Shown here: positions 1 through 8,536 of the stretch, one piece after another
Layout: each line of letters starts with the position of its first letter
Numbering within the stretch: the first letter of the stretch is position 1
Source: Terriglobales bacterium
Lineage (GTDB): Bacteria; Acidobacteriota; Terriglobia; Terriglobales; Acidobacteriaceae
NCBI GenBank assembly: GCA_035764005.1
Contig: DASTZZ010000068.1
Location: 1-54,050 of the forward strand
Direction of reading: 5' to 3'
Length of the DNA: 54,050 nucleotides
The notes under the pieces: model-generated
What the model was told of the DNA's origin: nothing
Seen by the model: the letters and a program-made list of their open reading frames with translations, nothing else
Databases searched by the model: none
Translations under genes and position numbers: made by a program

Positions 1-1689
1 AGCATCGGCGATACCGTCGCTGAAAAATACGAACAGATCGCCTGATTGCGCGTTGACCGTGACCTCGTCGTAGCTGGCTTCTTCAAACAGACCGAGCGGC
101 AAGCCGGCGCTTTCGATGACCTCAAGGTTCCCGTTTCGGCAAACGATCGGGCGGGGAATACCGGAGTTTGCCACAGTCATGGCGCGCGATTCGTCGTCCC
201 ACACCGCATACACGATAGTCACGTATTGTGCTTCGATGTGACGCTCGTTCAGCGAAAGATTGATGGCCGAAAGCATCTGGGCAGGAGAAGGCTCGAGCGA
301 TGCCGTGGAACGCAGCAGGCCGCTGACAAGCGCGGCATACAGCGCGGCCGGAGCGCCTTTGCCGCTTACATCCCCCAGAGCGAGTGCCACCCGCCCACCG
401 CTGTACTCGAGGAAATCGAACAAATCCCCGCCGATCAGCAGCGCCGGTTCGAACTTAGCGGCGAGATCGGCATTGCGAAGCTGCGGACACACAGGAGGCA
501 GCAGGCGTATCTGGAGTTCGCGGGCCATGGAGAGATCGCGCTCCAGCCGTTGTTCTTCGCGTGCCAGGCGCTCATATAGACGAGCATTCTCAATCGCAAT
601 CGCGATCTGTCCGGCGAGCGTCGTCATCGTGCGCACGTGATCTTCGGTGTAGGAATTGCGCCGGGTGTTTTCGAGATCGAGCACGCCGATAGCCCGCTCC
701 TTATAGATCAGCGGCACGCAGAGCTCCGAACGAGTCTCCGGATTGAGTTCTATATACCGAGGATCTTTGGTGACGTCGGGCGCGAGCACTGCGACTTTCT
801 CTCTGACTGCGTATCCGACGAGTCCGCGTCCAACCGGAATGTCATGTTTGAGATGAATGTTCTCCTGATATCGCAACGAGAAGCGATGGACGAGCATGGC
901 CTGTTCTTCGTCCACCAGGAGGATCGAAAACATCTGGTACTCGATCACCCGCGTGAGCAGCTCGCCGATGCGTTTGAAGAGCTGATCGACATTCAGAATC
1001 GAAGTAAGCTCGCGGCTGATTTCGTTCAGGACCATGAGCGTTTGGGCCTGTCGCGCTACGCGCGTGTACAACCGAGCGTTTTCGATTGCGGCTGCGATGC
1101 GCGATGCGACGAGGCTCAGAATCCGGCTGTGCTCTTCAGTGAAATAGGCTTCTTTGCTCGCCTGAATATCGATCACGCCGATCACGCGCTTCTTGGCAAT
1201 CAGCGGTACCGCCAGTTCGGAACGGACCAGAGGGTGAGCATTGATGTACTTGGGTTCTTTGCGAACGTCCGAGACCAGAACGGCACGTCGCTGCTCGACC
1301 GCCATTCCCGTAATCCCTTGTCCGACTTTGATCTTCAGCCGCTCGACTTCTGGTGTATGCCCGATTTGAAACCGCATGCGCAGCTCTTGCGTGCGCTCGT
1401 TCAGCAGAAGAATGGCAAAGATCTCGTAATCAATGACCTGCCGCACCAGTTCAGCCACACGCGCGAGAAGCTTGTCAGTTTCCAGCGTGCTGTTAAGCGT
1501 ATCCGCGACATCGATGAGAAAAGTTTCGAGCTTGAGGGAAACCTCGGCCGCGCGTCCGCCTTCCTGATTGGCCTTCAAAACCTCAGATAGGGGAGCGGTC
1601 TGCCCGGCGGGATTGCCTTTCCCTCCGTTGCTGACCGGCTCTGCTGCAGGGCTGTCCTGCGCCGGAATTTTTGTGCGCGTAGCGGCCAT
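1..1689 (-). CDS. GAF-GAF-PP2C (SpoIIE/RsbU-type) serine phosphatase, C-terminus cut by window edge
   Basis: I read this frame from the complement: an ATG at 1689 opens 563 codons that run without a stop to base 1. A disordered Pro/Ala-rich start (about residues 1-45) precedes two similar GAF domains (about 50-200 and 205-365), each with the SELAVPL or SELCVPL core typical of the fold. A SpoIIE-type phosphatase domain follows from about 375, with metal-binding aspartates in GGDLFDF, LGDVSGKGAPAAL and FFSDGIADA. Known family members dephosphorylate anti-sigma-factor antagonists after the GAF domains sense a small ligand. No partner kinase or antagonist is visible nearby. The missing end should be short, since FFSDGIADA lies near the end of this domain. 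Family assignment is firm; the signal it senses is unknown. Confidence 0.93.
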   Translation of the reverse strand, partial: MAATRTKIPAQDSPAAEPVSNGGKGNPAGQTAPLSEVLKANQEGGRAAEVSLKLETFLIDVADTLNSTLETDKLLARVAELVRQVIDYEIFAILLLNERTQELRMRFQIGHTPEVERLKIKVGQGITGMAVEQRRAVLVSDVRKEPKYINAHPLVRSELAVPLIAKKRVIGVIDIQASKEAYFTEEHSRILSLVASRIAAAIENARLYTRVARQAQTLMVLNEISRELTSILNVDQLFKRIGELLTRVIEYQMFSILLVDEEQAMLVHRFSLRYQENIHLKHDIPVGRGLVGYAVREKVAVLAPDVTKDPRYIELNPETRSELCVPLIYKERAIGVLDLENTRRNSYTEDHVRTMTTLAGQIAIAIENARLYERLAREEQRLERDLSMARELQIRLLPPVCPQLRNADLAAKFEPALLIGGDLFDFLEYSGGRVALALGDVSGKGAPAALYAALVSGLLRSTASLEPSPAQMLSAINLSLNERHIEAQYVTIVYAVWDDESRAMTVANSGIPRPIVCRNGNLEVIESAGLPLGLFEEASYDEVTVNAQSGDLFVFFSDGIADA

Positions 1690-1740
1690 GATTCGCCTTC
1701 GATGATAGCAGTGGGGATTAGAGCGCCGAAAAAACCCTAT

Positions 1741-1820
1741 TTCACCACGGAGACACGGAGAACACGGAGAAAAGCGAAGCAACAACTCAGTTCTGTTGTT
1801 CTCCGTGGCTCCGTGGTGAA
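1741..1820. repeat. Inverted array of the CACGGAG word (9-nt period)
   Basis: The left arm (1741-1773) carries CACGGAG three times with a 9-nt step. The right arm (about 1797-1820) carries its complement CTCCGTG and ends TCCGTGGTGAA, mirroring the left arm's TTCACCACGGA. The arms would pair into a hairpin. The element fills most of the gap between the GAF-PP2C start and the DeoC-like stop. The same element occurs at 36488-36780. Confidence 0.85.
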
Positions 1821-1834
1821 TAAGCTGTTCGACG

Positions 1835-2551
1835 TTATCGCTTTCGCGCGGCTTCGAGGATCGCGGTTGCGGAATTTGTGGTGATGCGATTGGCGCCGGC
1901 TTCCATCATCGAATGCACATCTTCGAGTGTGTCGATCCCGTCAGAAGCCACCACGTCCAGCTTGTCACCGAGCACGCCGCGCATTAGCGAAACGTCCGAC
2001 GGCGCGGAAGAGATGCCGGTGAAGCCCGTTCCCGAACTGACGCCATTGCTTCCCGCTGTCACTGCGAGTTGGCATGCCAGGATCTTTTCTTCGAGAGATA
2101 AGAGTGCAACTTCAATACTGACGTGCAATGAAGCGTTGTTGTCGTGAGCAAGGTCCGCCAACGCTCGCATTTCTGTTTCTACGCGAACTCGATCGCCCGA
2201 CTTGAGCGCGCTCACGTTCATGATCAATTCAAGACTGCGCGCGCCTAATCGAATTGCATCGAGGGCTTCGTACCGCTTGGTCGTTGTTGTGCTAGTCCCG
2301 TAAGGGAAGCCGACGAGTGTGCCAATCTTCACTCGGGTGCCTGAGAGCAGGGAAGCACACAAGCCAATGTGAGCAGGGCTGACCACGACGCAATGGCAGC
2401 CGCGGTTAGTAGCTTCGGCGCACAATTGTTCGATGGCGGCGTAAGTGGCGTCTCCTCTTAGGAGACGGGAGTTGATGCGAGAAGCAAGGAGCTTCCAGTC
2501 TTGGGCTGGAGACCCCACCACAGATGGAGCTTCGGAAATCTCGATCGCCAT
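1835..2551 (-). CDS. DeoC-fold protein lacking the catalytic residues (putative pseudoenzyme)
   Basis: The 238-residue protein follows deoxyribose-phosphate aldolase along its length: TLVGFPYG, NVSALKSGD, SGTGFTG and MMEAGANRITT all align with known DeoC blocks. The chemistry is missing. The Schiff-base lysine of VKTSTGF is Ser172 (VSSGTGF), the second lysine of VKASGGI is Val201 (VVASDGI), the relay aspartate of EIDMVIN is Glu108, and the early IDHTLL motif reads INSRLL (Asp to Asn27). True aldolase activity is therefore unlikely. It may bind a sugar phosphate, act as a regulator, or have a new reaction. It lies 21 bp downstream of hpt, so the two probably form a nucleoside-salvage operon. 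The frame is intact, which argues against simple decay. Confidence 0.85.
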   Translation of the reverse strand: MAIEISEAPSVVGSPAQDWKLLASRINSRLLRGDATYAAIEQLCAEATNRGCHCVVVSPAHIGLCASLLSGTRVKIGTLVGFPYGTSTTTTKRYEALDAIRLGARSLELIMNVSALKSGDRVRVETEMRALADLAHDNNASLHVSIEVALLSLEEKILACQLAVTAGSNGVSSGTGFTGISSAPSDVSLMRGVLGDKLDVVASDGIDTLEDVHSMMEAGANRITTNSATAILEAARKR

Positions 2552-2572
2552 GACTGCTAGGCCGATTTTAAC

Positions 2573-3127
2573 TCACTCGTCTCCTAATGCACTCGGGGGA
2601 ATCACGCAGATGTCGGGCAGGTTGCGGTAACGCTCGGCATAGTCCAGTCCGTACCCAACGACGAACTTGTTGGGAATGGTGAAGCCGATGTAGTCGCCTT
2701 CGATCTTCTGAATGCGGCGCGCGGGCTTATCGAGTAGAGCGGCGATCTTCAGGGACTTTGGTTGGTGCGCGCTGAGCACCCTGCGCAAGTACGTAAGCGT
2801 GAGGCCGGTATCGAGGATGTCCTCAACCAAAATGATGTTCTGCCCTTCGACAGAATGATCGACATCCTTCAACAGCTTGACTTCGCCGCTTTGCTGATGT
2901 CCTTTGCCGTAGCTCGAGGTGGAGAGAAAGTCGAAAGTGGCGTCGAGGCTGATGCAGCGCGCCAGATCGGCGAGGAAAATGGTCGCTCCCTTCAGCACTC
3001 CGACCAGCACAACTTTTTGTCCGGCAAAATCACGCGAGATCTCCTCACCCATTTCGGCCACACGTCGTGCGATCTGATCGCGGGTGTAGAGAACGTCGAG
3101 CCCGGCATGAACGATGGGGGCGGCCAT
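2573..3127 (-). CDS. hpt: Hypoxanthine phosphoribosyltransferase
   Basis: The enzyme makes IMP or GMP from hypoxanthine or guanine and PRPP in purine salvage. The PRPP-binding motif VLVEDILDTGLTL is clear, as are VLVGVLKGATIFLADL near the N-terminus and FVVGYGLDYAERYRNLP near the C-terminus. The frame stays open upstream to 3229, but those extra 34 residues (rich in FVHRVH) come from the TGGAC repeat array. The ATG at 3127 gives 184 residues, the usual family length, so I place the start there. The DeoC-like gene follows after 21 bp. Confidence 0.93.
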   Translation of the reverse strand: MAAPIVHAGLDVLYTRDQIARRVAEMGEEISRDFAGQKVVLVGVLKGATIFLADLARCISLDATFDFLSTSSYGKGHQQSGEVKLLKDVDHSVEGQNIILVEDILDTGLTLTYLRRVLSAHQPKSLKIAALLDKPARRIQKIEGDYIGFTIPNKFVVGYGLDYAERYRNLPDICVIPPSALGDE

Positions 3128-3187
3128 AGGCGTATTGTCGCCTCGCTTCGCTGGAACGGCAACTGCAAAGCTAGCGCGTGGGACCCG

Positions 3188-3390
3188 GTGGACGCGATGG
3201 ACGAACTGGACAGAATGGACGAAATGCACGGCTTTGCTGCTAGCGGGCTTTGCTTATCGATCTGGAGATAGATCGCTCAACAAAAATGTGATCTTCTAGC
3301 GAAAAGCACCCCTGTTACAACCCGCTTGCACGAGGTCCAGTCTTCCGTCCACAAAGTCCACTGAGTCCACAAGTTCCACCTCGTCCACTC
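3188..3390. repeat. Inverted TGGAC array (9-nt period) around a 110-bp spacer
   Basis: The left arm (3188-3225) holds four TGGAC words spaced 9 nt. The right arm (about 3350-3390) holds GTCCAC about five times, also mostly 9 nt apart, with TTCCAC as a decayed unit. The arms are complementary and face each other. The region 3128-3442 between divergent hpt and the hydrolase gene has no other gene; both promoters must lie in or beside this element. Confidence 0.8.
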
Positions 3391-3442
3391 ATCCCGGCAT
3401 TGACCTTTGCTGCGCGCCCGTGTTCAATACCTGCTTTCAGCC

Positions 3443-5401
3443 ATGAACAAACTTATGGGTTTATTCCATCGAGCTGCATTTTTCGTTTTACTACTTGCAT
3501 TTTCACTACTGCCACTACGCGCGCAAAAAGTGCAGTACCCCGACCTGCCCAGCGAAACTCCGGCCGAGCTTAAGACGGCGACTGAAACCTGGGACTACAC
3601 GCGTCGCGAGGTGATGATCCCCATGCGCGATGGCGTGAAGCTGCACACGGTGATTCTCGTGCCCAAAGGCGCGAAGAACGCGCCAATTCTGCTTACGCGA
3701 ACTCCCTACGACGCGACGGCGCTCACCAGCTATGCGCACAGCTCGCATCTCGGTCCGATCATCAATGGCTATGACAACGCCGTCGATGTGATCCTCGACG
3801 GCGGATACATTCGCGTGGTGCAGGACATTCGTGGCAAGTACGAGTCGGAAGGCGATTACGTGATGACGCGTCCGCTGCACGGGCCTCTGAATCCGACGCC
3901 TGTCGATCACTCGACTGATACTTACGACACCATCGATTGGCTCGTGAAGAACATTCCCGAAACGAATGGGAAGGTCGGGATTCTGGGAATTTCATACGAC
4001 GGATTTCTTCCGCTCATGGCGCTGGTGAACCCGCATCCTGCGCTCAAGGTCTCTGTGCCGATGAATCCCATGGTCGATGGCTGGATGGGAGACGACTGGT
4101 TCCACAACGGCGCCTTCCGCGAGCAGAACATGCCCTACATCTATGAGCAGGAGGGCACGCGCAAGAACGACGCGAAATGGTGGCGCAGCCACTTCGACGA
4201 CTACGACGAATTTCTCGCCGCAGGTTCCGCAGGCGAGTTGGGCCGCAGTCATGGCCTTGAACAGATGGGCTTCTGGCGCAAGATCCTCGCGCATCCCACG
4301 TACGACAGCTTCTGGCGTGAGCAGGCGATGGACAAGATTCTCGCCGCCCAGCCGCTGAAAGTTCCGGTAATGCTGGTCGATAGCCTCTGGGACCAAGAAG
4401 ACATCTACGGCGCGACTGCCGTGTACAAAGCGATTAAGCCGAAGGACACGAATAACGACAAAGTGTTTCTCGTGATGGGACCGTGGCATCACGGGCAGGA
4501 GATTCACGAAGCCAGCAACCTGGGAGCGATTAAGTTCGACAGCGACACTGCGCTCTATTTCCGCCGCAACATCCTCGCTCCGTTTCTCGCACATTACTTG
4601 AAAGACGATTCGCCGAAGGACGATGTTCCCACTGTCTCGGCGTTCGAAACTGGAACAAACCGATGGGAACGCCTGTCTTCATGGCCCTCTGGCTGCGATT
4701 CGGGATGCCAGATTAAGCCGACTCCGATGTATTTCAACGCCGGGCTCAAGCTCAGCACCGCCCCTCCCAAAACGGGAGATCCAGGCTATGATGAGTACGT
4801 CTCCGACCCAGCAAGGCCGGTAACGTACCGGCCGCGCCCGATCGTTCCCGTGTACTCCCCGGGCTCAACCTGGTCGCAGTGGCTCGTCGATGATCAGCGC
4901 GAGATGTCCGGCAGGCCGGATGTGATCTCGTACGTTACAGATGTTCTGAGTTCACCAGTAAAGATCAGCGGGCAGCCGATCGTGAATCTGATCGCCTCGA
5001 CCAGTGGCACGGATTCCGACTGGGTGGTGAAAGTTATCGACGTGTATCCCGACGAAGTCGCAGTGGATACACCGATGGGCGGATATCAACTGATGGTCTC
5101 AGCCGATATCTTTCGCGGACGTTATCGCGAGAGCCTCGACAATCCGAAGGCAATCACGCCCGATAAGCCATTGCTTTATAAGTGGGCTCTCCCCACGGCA
5201 AATCATGTCTTCCTGCCCGGACACCGAATCATGGTCCAGGTGCAATCAAGCTGGTTCCCGCTCTACGATCGCAACCCGCAGACGTTTGTGCCGAGCATCT
5301 TCTGGGCGAAACCCGGTGATTATCGCAAAGCGACGCAGCGCCTATATCACGCGCCGAGCCAGGCGAGCTTCGTGGAGTTGCCGGTGGTAGAGGGTCAGTG
5401 A
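3443..5401 (+). CDS. Secreted CocE/NonD (S15-like) alpha/beta hydrolase
   Basis: A signal peptide (MNKLMGLFHRAAFF, then a leucine-rich core ending LRAQ) leads a protein of 652 residues. The N-terminal alpha/beta-hydrolase domain carries the nucleophile in GILGISYDGF, the acid in DSLWDQEDIYGA and the histidine in GPWHHGQE. The C-terminal half is the jelly-roll domain of the X-Pro dipeptidyl-peptidase/CocE family. Related enzymes cleave cocaine esters, alpha-amino-acid esters or Xaa-Pro peptides; the substrate here cannot be told. The frame is open from a TTG at 3407, but the ATG at 3443 starts directly at the signal peptide. It is divergent from hpt across the TGGAC repeat. Confidence 0.88.
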   Translation: MNKLMGLFHRAAFFVLLLAFSLLPLRAQKVQYPDLPSETPAELKTATETWDYTRREVMIPMRDGVKLHTVILVPKGAKNAPILLTRTPYDATALTSYAHSSHLGPIINGYDNAVDVILDGGYIRVVQDIRGKYESEGDYVMTRPLHGPLNPTPVDHSTDTYDTIDWLVKNIPETNGKVGILGISYDGFLPLMALVNPHPALKVSVPMNPMVDGWMGDDWFHNGAFREQNMPYIYEQEGTRKNDAKWWRSHFDDYDEFLAAGSAGELGRSHGLEQMGFWRKILAHPTYDSFWREQAMDKILAAQPLKVPVMLVDSLWDQEDIYGATAVYKAIKPKDTNNDKVFLVMGPWHHGQEIHEASNLGAIKFDSDTALYFRRNILAPFLAHYLKDDSPKDDVPTVSAFETGTNRWERLSSWPSGCDSGCQIKPTPMYFNAGLKLSTAPPKTGDPGYDEYVSDPARPVTYRPRPIVPVYSPGSTWSQWLVDDQREMSGRPDVISYVTDVLSSPVKISGQPIVNLIASTSGTDSDWVVKVIDVYPDEVAVDTPMGGYQLMVSADIFRGRYRESLDNPKAITPDKPLLYKWALPTANHVFLPGHRIMVQVQSSWFPLYDRNPQTFVPSIFWAKPGDYRKATQRLYHAPSQASFVELPVVEGQ

Positions 5402-5419
5402 ATGCATATGATCTTCGGT

Positions 5420-7006
5420 TCAACAAGCATTTAGATCCTTCGTTTGGTTCGGGCCAATGGTGAATCTCTTGCCCCTTCCCGAAACGGGCTTTAGAAGTAC
5501 ATCGGTCTTCTCTGCCGCAAGGCCGACGGCTCGCCTGATTGAGCCACGCTGATCCGTTACGATCCGAACTGTCTGCTTTGATTGGCAAACGGCGCGGCCA
5601 TTTATTACCGCTCTGGCCTCTCGTCCGCGGTAATGCAGCTCGGCAATTATCGTCGGACTTACGCGTAGACGAAAGCTGCTGCGCTTGTTTGCTTCGGGAC
5701 GGAGATTCCACTCCAGTTCGTCTCCAAGTTGACGCACTCCCGACAATCGCCAGGTGAAGTCAGTGAAGACGAGCGCGGCGGGCGAGTAGTCACCTACGTC
5801 AGGCGTGAAGATTCCCGTATTGGGATCGAGCTGCTGCAGGAATCTGGGATCGCGCAGGATGGCGCGAACCCACTGCTGCATCAGATGCGCAAGATCGGCG
5901 GGCTTGCCGTAGTGCTCCATCCAGCGCGGCGTTCGTAGCGCGGAGAGGGCCTGCGAAGCGCCTCCCCAGGAGTTGCGAGGAATCGGACGCACGAACGTTG
6001 GATCGTCGAGCGCGATGGACGGTAGCGGATATGCCGCCCAGAAGGCGGATGGATTGTGAATCTGCCGTCGATAGATTTCTTCGAAAGCCTTCTGATCGAC
6101 AACGTGTTCACCCAGCACGCGACTGATCACGTCGCCGCGTATGCGAACAAAGCGGTTCTGCGCGTCGAGATCATAGAACGCCGCGTCTTCCGGTAGGTAT
6201 AGCTTGTTCATGATCGCGGACTGAATCGCGGCGGCATCGGTAAGCCAGCCGTCGGCTTCGGCGGATTTGCCAAGCGCGTGAGCCATGGCTGCTAAGGCAA
6301 CACGTCCGCCGTAAACCGTGGCAGAGAGATCAGGGCATAGCCGTGGAAGGGAAGCTACGGGTGGGCACTTGTGCGCATCCGTGTCCGGACAGCGATTGGG
6401 AATTCCCGCCCAGCGTGGACTGTTGTCGTGTCCGGTGTCGTACGTGCAGAAGCCCTCGCAGAGACCAGTGTGGCGCGTATCGCGGTAGCGGCGAAGCCAG
6501 GCGTCCCAGCGGCTGCAGGCGGCGTAGGTTTTTTCGAGAAGCTCGTTATCACCCGTGCGCTGCGCCAGCTCCCACGCGGTAGCCGCGATCGGCACCACCA
6601 TTTGAATTTGTCCGAAGCCTACGGAGTCTTTGCGCAGCCAGCAGGGAAGCTGGCCGTCCTCGCGCTGCTGCGAGAAGAATGCGAGGTGGTTGTTGCGGGC
6701 TGCGTCTGGTCGGAAGCGGGAATAAACGAGGCCTTCCTGCGGCGCGCATTCCTGCCAGATGCCGCCGTAGGTGCTGCCCTCGATTAGGACTGGACCGGGA
6801 TACGTGTTGAGCTTGGTCGTGTTGCGATGGAGGACGTCGAGAGCGCGTGCGTAGGTCGCTTGATATTGCTGGTCGTCGGTTTCGAATGTTGGCTGAGAGT
6901 TGCTATTGTCGTGCAGATCACGATCTATGTTGTAAGCATGCAAGCCTCGCGTCGAGACAGACGCTAGCGCCATGCCAGCTACAGTAAGAAATTCTCGCCG
7001 GTTCAA
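5420..7006 (-). CDS. Tat-exported six-hairpin glycosidase (GH63/trehalase-like)
   Basis: The N-terminus MNRREFLTVAGMALASV is a twin-arginine signal. The remaining ~490 residues look like an (alpha/alpha)6-barrel glycosidase: PCWLRKDSVGFGQIQM, ARWxAWLRRYRDT-like helices, the NRFVRIRGDVIS stretch and PIPRNSWGGASQAL, which resembles the C-terminal catalytic-loop region of GH63/GH37-type enzymes. A short beta-sandwich tail (from about 430) follows. Start is a TTG at 7006, chosen because it gives the Tat motif at residue 3. It is convergent with the upstream hydrolase gene, 18 bp apart. Family rests on overall pattern, and the substrate is unknown. Confidence 0.7.
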   Translation of the reverse strand: MNRREFLTVAGMALASVSTRGLHAYNIDRDLHDNSNSQPTFETDDQQYQATYARALDVLHRNTTKLNTYPGPVLIEGSTYGGIWQECAPQEGLVYSRFRPDAARNNHLAFFSQQREDGQLPCWLRKDSVGFGQIQMVVPIAATAWELAQRTGDNELLEKTYAACSRWDAWLRRYRDTRHTGLCEGFCTYDTGHDNSPRWAGIPNRCPDTDAHKCPPVASLPRLCPDLSATVYGGRVALAAMAHALGKSAEADGWLTDAAAIQSAIMNKLYLPEDAAFYDLDAQNRFVRIRGDVISRVLGEHVVDQKAFEEIYRRQIHNPSAFWAAYPLPSIALDDPTFVRPIPRNSWGGASQALSALRTPRWMEHYGKPADLAHLMQQWVRAILRDPRFLQQLDPNTGIFTPDVGDYSPAALVFTDFTWRLSGVRQLGDELEWNLRPEANKRSSFRLRVSPTIIAELHYRGREARAVINGRAVCQSKQTVRIVTDQRGSIRRAVGLAAEKTDVLLKPVSGRGKRFTIGPNQTKDLNAC

Positions 7007-7131
7007 GATTTCTCTGCCGAATCGCTCCTGTTCCCCGGACTGCGCTCAGGAGCATCTTTCTTGTAACGAATCGCCCTCGTCACTATGAGCGGAGGGCGAC
7101 TTACCTTATACATACACTCCGGAAACACTCC

Positions 7132-7478
7132 ATGTCAGTTTCGGCACATGTATCGCATCCGGTTCGCCGCTCGCAGCGCTTCAAGGTGAATTTTGCCATC
7201 AAGCTATTCACCATTGTGCAGCAACGCAAATGTGTCCTGCAGGGACGCAGCCATGATCTGTGCGAAGACGGCATGGCCATCTACATCCCGGCGGAGCTGC
7301 AGCGCGGACAAGTCGTGCAGATGGAGTTCATCCTCCGTACATTCAGCGCCGATTGGGCGTGGCGGCTACTGTGCGCGATTGCGAAGGTTTCCGCTGCGGT
7401 CTGCAGTTTGAAAACCTTAGCCAAGCCGAGCAGGACGCGATCGAAGAATGCTGCGGCAAACTCGCGACCCTCGATTAG
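7132..7478 (+). pseudogene. PilZ-domain protein broken by a one-base frameshift near 7350
   Basis: From the ATG at 7132 the frame reads a PilZ-like start (RRSQRFKVNFAIKLFT, then HDLCEDGMAIYIP and QVVQMEFILRTFSA). At about 7350 the PilZ pattern moves to another frame, VAATVRDCEGFRCGLQFENL, which ends with a stop at 7476-7478. One extra C at 7350 (three instead of two) would join the halves as FSARLGVAATVRD. As given, the original frame continues without PilZ character to 7488. The c-di-GMP motif is weak: RRSQR fits RxxxR, but D/NxSxxG is degenerate (HDLCEDG). It could be an assembly error or a dead gene. Confidence 0.75.
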
Positions 7479-7484
7479 CGTGAT

Positions 7485-8507
7485 CTAGTCGCCTGACGCA
7501 GCCCAGGCCAATCCATCAGCACCCGCTCCGACGTTAATCAATCGATTCACCTTCCAGGTTCTCAGATCAATCTCAGCTATTTGCTTGCTGCGATCACACG
7601 AGACGTATGCGACCTTGGCGTCGGGACGCATCAGGATCTCTTGCGGAGCAGGTGGAACGTCGATCTTGTGCTCGGCTTTCATTGTGTGCAGGTTGAGCAC
7701 CGCAATCTTGCCGCTCACAGGCAGCGTAATCAGCAGCCAGTTTCCGTCGAGAGTTGGACGAGTGCCGAATGCGATGTCCGCTAAAGGAACCCATCGAGCG
7801 ATCTTGTTCCTTCGAGTATCGATTACGGCGAGCCGCGGCTTGGTCTGGTCCGCTGTGAAGACCCAGCGGTCGTCAGGAGAGATGGCGATGCGCTGAGCGA
7901 TTCCGGAAACAGGAATGATGGCCAGAACTTTCTTATTAACCAAATCGATTGCTGAGACGGAGCCAGCGCCAACATTGGAGGTGTATCCCCGGGTTCCATC
8001 GTTCGAGATTGCCAGCATGTGCGACTCCCGCTCGCCGGTTGGGATGGATCCGATGATCTTGTGGGACGTGGGATCGATCACATCGATCGATTTCGTCAGC
8101 TCGGCTGTTACGTATAGCCTGCCGTCTTTGGGTCCGAAGACTGCGCAATGCGGGCGCGTCGGCTTTTGGAAATCGATTGTGTCAACAATTTTGCGCGTCT
8201 TCAGATCGATGACGCTGAGCGTCTGACCGTCTGTTCCAGGTCTGCCTACGCCCGAGTTTCCATAAATCGGCGCCCAGGCGAGGGAACCGTCAGGTGAGGC
8301 TGCGACTTCGTGAACCGTGATTCCGCCCACAGGCACGGCAGCAAGCTCGCGGCCGGCGTCGGGGTCGACGATGCTCACTGTGTGGTCTGCTTTATTTGCA
8401 ACGAGGAGCACGGCGTGTGTTTTCGTGGCGTTGTTTCGCGCCGCAGATATGCTTAACAGGGCCAATAATGCAGCCCCAAGCACGCAGCTTCTGCGGGCAG
8501 CGTTCAT
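7485..8507 (-). CDS. Secreted YVTN-family (YncE-like) beta-propeller protein
   Basis: A signal peptide (MNAARRSCVLGAALLALLSI) precedes about seven blades of roughly 40 residues. Each has the pattern of a strand ending VSIVDPDAG, LSVIDLKTRKI, IDVIDPTSHKI, VSAIDLVNKKV, LAVIDTRRNKI, IAVLNLHTMKA or IAEIDLRTWKV. No catalytic motif is visible. Such proteins are periplasmic and usually bind partners, metals or DNA. I start at the ATG at 8507 because the upstream ATG at 8543 adds a charged extension ahead of the signal peptide. The gene is divergent from the PQQ-type propeller gene at 8537, leaving only about 30 bp for both promoters. Confidence 0.8.
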   Translation of the reverse strand: MNAARRSCVLGAALLALLSISAARNNATKTHAVLLVANKADHTVSIVDPDAGRELAAVPVGGITVHEVAASPDGSLAWAPIYGNSGVGRPGTDGQTLSVIDLKTRKIVDTIDFQKPTRPHCAVFGPKDGRLYVTAELTKSIDVIDPTSHKIIGSIPTGERESHMLAISNDGTRGYTSNVGAGSVSAIDLVNKKVLAIIPVSGIAQRIAISPDDRWVFTADQTKPRLAVIDTRRNKIARWVPLADIAFGTRPTLDGNWLLITLPVSGKIAVLNLHTMKAEHKIDVPPAPQEILMRPDAKVAYVSCDRSKQIAEIDLRTWKVNRLINVGAGADGLAWAASGD

Positions 8508-8536
8508 CCATCGACTGCGACATCTGAAATCTTTGC

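Noticed and set aside
637-1590. 317-codon plus-strand frame
   Set aside because: It is the shadow of the GAF-PP2C gene, whose domains are clear on the other strand.
1702-1884. 60-codon frame reading TTETRRTRRKAK
   Set aside because: It is a translation of the CACGGAG repeat, a common annotation artefact.
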